A DNA stretch of 64,000 nucleotides. Source: DATDAH01 sp963823495 (lineage in GTDB: Bacteria > Actinomycetota > Acidimicrobiia > Acidimicrobiales > DATDAH01). Shown piece after piece: positions 60,989 to 64,000 of this stretch. Positions within the stretch are counted from its first letter, which is position 1, and every line of letters starts with the position of its first letter. Both the position numbers and the translations under genes were made by a program. The notes under the pieces were generated by a model that ran no database searches, had not been told where the DNA came from, and saw only the letters and a list, made by a program, of their open reading frames with translations. The stretch is taken from NCBI GenBank assembly GCA_963823495.1, contig CAWGLV010000001.1, forward strand, positions 496,001 to 560,000, read 5' to 3'.

Positions 60989-63277
60989 ATGCCTGCTGAC
61001 ACCGCCACCCCTGCCGCCCCCGCGGCCGATCCCGACGAGCACCTCTCCCTCTGGGGCCGGTACCGCCGGCGCCGCTTCCGGCGCCGCACCATCTTCTGGC
61101 GCTGGCGTCGGCTGCTGTTCCTGCTCATGCTCGTGGTGGTGGCCGGCCTGGCGGGCGTCGGGCTGATCCTCTCCAGTGTCGAGCTGCCGCCCCAGAGCCA
61201 GTCCCTCGACGAGACCTCCTTCCTCTGCACCCGCGAGGTCACCGAGCGCTGCGGGGTCAACAACGCCGCGGCCCAGCTGCGGGGCGAGGAGAACCGGGTC
61301 GTCGTTCCCTACCGGCGGATGCCCCGGGTCCTCATCAATTCGGTGATCGCCGCCGAGGACCAGAACTTCTGGAACCACAACGGGGTGGACCCCGCCGGCA
61401 TCGCCCGGGCGGGCTGGGCCCAGGTCTCGGGCACCAGCGTGTCCCAGCAGGGTGGGTCCACGATCACCCAGCAGTACGTCAAGACGGCCTTCCTGACCGA
61501 CGAGCGCACCATCGCCCGCAAGATCCGCGAGGCCATCTACGCCCTCGAGCTCGAGCGGGAGCTGTCCAAGCAGGAGATCCTCGAGCGCTACCTGAACACG
61601 GTGTACTTCGGCCGGGGCGCCTACGGCGTGCAGGCGGCGGCGCGGGCCTACTTCTTCAAGAACGTCGACGAGCTGTCTCTCACCGACGCCGCCTACCTGG
61701 CCGGTCTGATCCGGGCACCGGAGTCCGCGGATGCGAGCCGGGACCCCGAGGAGGCCTACCGGCGCCGGGACACGACCCTGGTCAACATGCGGGAGCTGGG
61801 GTACATCAACCCGGCCCAGTACGACGCCGCCGTCGAGGTCGAGTGGGCGTTCAACCCCTACGGCATCTGTCAGGGGGAGTGCCCACCCGGCAACATCCTG
61901 CCTCGGACCCAGGCCTCCCTCTTCTCCCAGGTACGGGGCCACGAGATCGGTTCGGAGTACTTCTATGAGACGGTCCGCCAGGAACTGGTCGAACGCTTCG
62001 GCGAGGACCGGGTCTACGGCGGCGGGTTGCGGGTGTACACGAGCTTGGACCAGAACTGGCAGCGCCAGGCCTACGAGACGGTGGTCAACAACTTCTCGGG
62101 CACGCCCGAGAGCTCGATCGTGGCCATCGGCGCCGACGGCCGGGTGCGGGCGATGATGGCCGGCCGGGACTTCAACGTCACCGAGCTGAACCTGGCCACC
62201 GGCGCCAAGGGTGGTGGGTCGGGCCGCCAGCCCGGGTCGTCCTTCAAGCCCTTCGCCCTGGCTGAGGCCCTGGCCCAGGGGTACTCGGCCCAAGCCCGTC
62301 TCCCGGCGCCGAGTTGCGTCTCCCTCGAGATCCCCGGCTCCTCTGACTGGGAGGTGTGCGGTGGTGGCTCCGGCGGCGGCCACACCCTCCTGAGCGCCAC
62401 GGCGGCCTCCTCCAACGTCGTCTTCGCCCAGCTCATGCTGGAGCTGGGCACCGAGAACGTGCTCCAGATGGCCAACCGCCTCGGCGTGGACTCAGAGCTC
62501 CCGGTCGCCCCGGCCCTGGTGCTCGGCGCCGGCGAGCTCTCCGTTCTCGACATGGCCAGCGCCTACACGACCTTCCGCGACCACGGACTGCACACGGACC
62601 CGGTGCTGATCGAGCGGGTCGAGGACTCGCGGGGCAACGTCCTCTACGAGGCCGACGACCCGCCCCAGCAGGTCATCTCCCCCGAGGTGGCCGACACGGT
62701 GACCACGGCCCTGCAGGGTGTGGTCGAGGGCGGGACGGGCTCGGCGGCCGCGCTCTCGGGCTGGGAGGTGGCCGGCAAGACCGGTACCACCCAGAACAAC
62801 AAGGACGCCTGGTTCGTGGGCTACACCTGCAAGGTCACCACCGCGGTGTGGGTCGGCAACGTGGGCGGGCCCGGCCAGGAGATCGCGCCCCTCGCCGGCC
62901 AGGGGGGCACCCTGGCCGCCCCGGTGTGGCACGAGTTCATGCAGCGGTTGATCGACAACGGCCTGATGCAGAACGACTGCGACCTGGCCGACGTCACCGA
63001 CTTCCCCGGTCGCACCGAGTTCACCGACCGCGAGGTGGAGGACACCAACGCCCAGCCCACGTGTCCGGCGGGTTACACGCCCCTGGACACCAACGGCGAC
63101 GGCGTCGTGGACAGCTGCGCCCCGGTCCGAGCGCCCGCGCCGCCCACCACGGCCCCTCCGGCCGCGACGGTGCCGCCGACCACGGCGGCGCCTCCGACCA
63201 CGGCGGTGCCGCCGACCACGGTTGCGGGTCCGGCGCCGCCGGCCCCGGGTGCTCCTGGGGGCGTCCGGCGGGAGTGA
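60989..63277 (+). CDS. ponA: Class A penicillin-binding protein
   Basis: 762 aa. Cytoplasmic basic tail, one membrane helix (about 45-67), GT51 transglycosylase (E-D-Q-N-F-W-N-H-N-G-V-D, G-G-S-T-I-T-Q-Q-Y-V-K), and transpeptidase S-S-F-K (Ser nucleophile), S-S-N, K-T-G-T-T. A C-terminal extension rich in P/T/A repeats, as in actinobacterial PonA proteins, ends in P-G-A-P-G-G-V. Polymerises and crosslinks peptidoglycan outside the membrane. ATG; 77 nt after DUF5318. Confidence 0.96.
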   Translation: MPADTATPAAPAADPDEHLSLWGRYRRRRFRRRTIFWRWRRLLFLLMLVVVAGLAGVGLILSSVELPPQSQSLDETSFLCTREVTERCGVNNAAAQLRGEENRVVVPYRRMPRVLINSVIAAEDQNFWNHNGVDPAGIARAGWAQVSGTSVSQQGGSTITQQYVKTAFLTDERTIARKIREAIYALELERELSKQEILERYLNTVYFGRGAYGVQAAARAYFFKNVDELSLTDAAYLAGLIRAPESADASRDPEEAYRRRDTTLVNMRELGYINPAQYDAAVEVEWAFNPYGICQGECPPGNILPRTQASLFSQVRGHEIGSEYFYETVRQELVERFGEDRVYGGGLRVYTSLDQNWQRQAYETVVNNFSGTPESSIVAIGADGRVRAMMAGRDFNVTELNLATGAKGGGSGRQPGSSFKPFALAEALAQGYSAQARLPAPSCVSLEIPGSSDWEVCGGGSGGGHTLLSATAASSNVVFAQLMLELGTENVLQMANRLGVDSELPVAPALVLGAGELSVLDMASAYTTFRDHGLHTDPVLIERVEDSRGNVLYEADDPPQQVISPEVADTVTTALQGVVEGGTGSAAALSGWEVAGKTGTTQNNKDAWFVGYTCKVTTAVWVGNVGGPGQEIAPLAGQGGTLAAPVWHEFMQRLIDNGLMQNDCDLADVTDFPGRTEFTDREVEDTNAQPTCPAGYTPLDTNGDGVVDSCAPVRAPAPPTTAPPAATVPPTTAAPPTTAVPPTTVAGPAPPAPGAPGGVRRE

Positions 63278-63365
63278 CCCGCCCCGCCTGAGGCCATGGC
63301 GGTCGCGCTCGCGGCTCCGGGTGGTGGCCGAAGGACCGCACCGGCTCCGGCGCCGCTCCTGGCCC

Positions 63366-63572
63366 CTACGCCGGGGACGGAGCCTCGTTCGGATCGTCGC
63401 CCACGACGCGGTGGGGGTAGTGGGTCAGGCAGGGGAAGCACCAGTGCTCGGTGTCCTCGGCCTCGGTCACCTGACGCTCCTGGTCCCAGGCCTCGGGCAC
63501 CACGTAGACCCGCACCACCTCGGTCACCACCTCGTCGGGGCGGCCACAGGAGTCGCAGGTGCCGTCGCTCAC
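63366..63572 (-). CDS. Small zinc-binding protein
   Basis: 68 aa with two Cys pairs, C-D-S-C-G-R and C-F-P-C-L-T-H, plus H-W and H-Y-P-H. A zinc ribbon or knuckle of unknown role. GTG start. Convergent with ponA; the acidic, well-ordered sequence and its clean ORF support a real gene. Confidence 0.68.
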   Translation of the reverse strand: MSDGTCDSCGRPDEVVTEVVRVYVVPEAWDQERQVTEAEDTEHWCFPCLTHYPHRVVGDDPNEAPSPA

Positions 63573-63697
63573 GGTGCTGAGGGCCCTTCGCGGAGGCGAC
63601 CTCGCCGCTCATCGGTCTGGTCCGGCATGGGCGTTCAGGGTAGAGTGCCTCCATCGCCGGCAGCCGAACGTGCGCTGGACGAGAAGGAGATGGCTTC

Positions 63698-64000
63698 ATG
63701 AGCAAGCCCGTCACCGCACCCGACATCCGGACCCACAAGGTCAGGGATGGGCACGATCCCCTGGTCATGGTCACCGCCTATGACGCCCCGGGCGCCCGTA
63801 TCGCCCGGGCGGCGGGGGTCGACCTGATCCTCGTCGGTGACTCCGTCGCCATGGTCGTGCTGGGCTACGACGACACCCTGCAGGTCACCACCGACGACCT
63901 GGCCCATCACACCTCGGCAGTCGCCCGAGGGCTACGCCGCGGCGGGCCGGACGAGGGCCCGGCGCCGCTGGTGGTGGGTGACCTCCCCTGGATGAGCTAC
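63698..64000 (+). CDS. panB: Ketopantoate hydroxymethyltransferase (partial, runs off the window)
   Basis: First 101 codons. M-V-T-A-Y-D-A-P-G-A-R-I-A-R, D-L-I-L-V-G-D-S-V-A-M-V-V-L-G-Y and V-V-G-D-L-P-W-M-S-Y match PanB, which makes ketopantoate from ketoisovalerate and methylene-THF for pantothenate/CoA synthesis. The D-S-V metal-binding Asp is present. ATG with AAGGAG 9 nt upstream. The remaining roughly 170 residues lie past the right end. Confidence 0.95.
   Translation, partial: MSKPVTAPDIRTHKVRDGHDPLVMVTAYDAPGARIARAAGVDLILVGDSVAMVVLGYDDTLQVTTDDLAHHTSAVARGLRRGGPDEGPAPLVVGDLPWMSY

Overview
High-GC, gene-dense DNA from an actinobacterium, most likely class Acidimicrobiia. That placement is inferred from GTG/TTG-rich starts, Actinomycetota-only families (DUF3566, DUF5318, YwiC-like, mycothiol-type MDMPI, DUF6049-like) and gene order, not from a database search. 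The window covers the chromosomal replication-origin region. From about 26.6 to 59 kb the order follows the mycobacterial origin neighbourhood: DUF3566, gyrA, gyrB, dciA, recF, dnaN, dnaA, rpmH, rnpA, yidD, yidC, jag, rsmG, parA, parB, cwlM, trxA, trxB, anti-sigma, sigM-like ECF, kinase, DUF6049-like and pcnA. A DUF5318 gene followed by a class A PBP comes next, as Rv0049/ponA1 do in Mycobacterium.

Layout. 0-26 kb is accessory and metabolic. It holds a dienelactone hydrolase, a TauE exporter, a TlpA/DsbB disulfide pair, OsmC, a divergent diadenylate-cyclase-like gene, YbaK, a two-domain FKBP lipoprotein, a macro-domain protein, a cysteine-dioxygenase-like cupin, Kup, a thiolase/DUF35 pair, a P450, a frameshifted histidinol-phosphatase-like gene, a CtpE-like P-type ATPase, an ECF sigma factor next to a decayed anti-sigma gene, and a FliA/WhiG sigma factor with a matching promoter in front of it. 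25.5-27.9 kb has tRNA-Ile(GAU), DUF3566 and an unusual TadG-VanY fusion. 28-41 kb (minus strand) is gyrA-gyrB ... dciA-recF-dnaN-dnaA, with the likely oriC between dnaN and dnaA. 41.2-46.5 kb (plus strand) is rpmH-rnpA-yidD-yidC-jag-rsmG-parA-parB. 46.6-56.5 kb (minus strand) is the cell-envelope and redox arm. 56.6-59 kb has a histone-deacetylase-like gene and pcnA. 60-63.3 kb has DUF5318 and ponA. The window ends inside panB.

How the genes work together. DnaA, DnaN, RecF, DciA and gyrase start and support replication. ParA/ParB with candidate parS palindromes segregate the origin. RnpA, YidD, YidC, Jag and RsmG serve RNA and membrane-protein biogenesis. The kinase, CwlM-like protein, PonA and VanY-like peptidase concern peptidoglycan. 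TrxA/TrxB and TlpA/DsbB handle cytoplasmic and extracytoplasmic thiol redox.

The items most worth a second look are: a perfect 18-bp-arm hairpin inside rsmG, which also lacks a normal start codon; a candidate lineage-specific parS (palindrome TGTTCACCGGTGAACA); a dispersed family of intergenic palindromes ending in TTCTGGCGCC; the decayed anti-sigma gene; the diadenylate cyclase with an altered RHR motif; the missing murJ in the sigM neighbourhood; and a nested inverted-repeat (pseudoknot-type) intergenic segment after pcnA. I found no CRISPR array, insertion sequence, prophage or rRNA gene. I also did not find a clear, wholly new multi-gene system.
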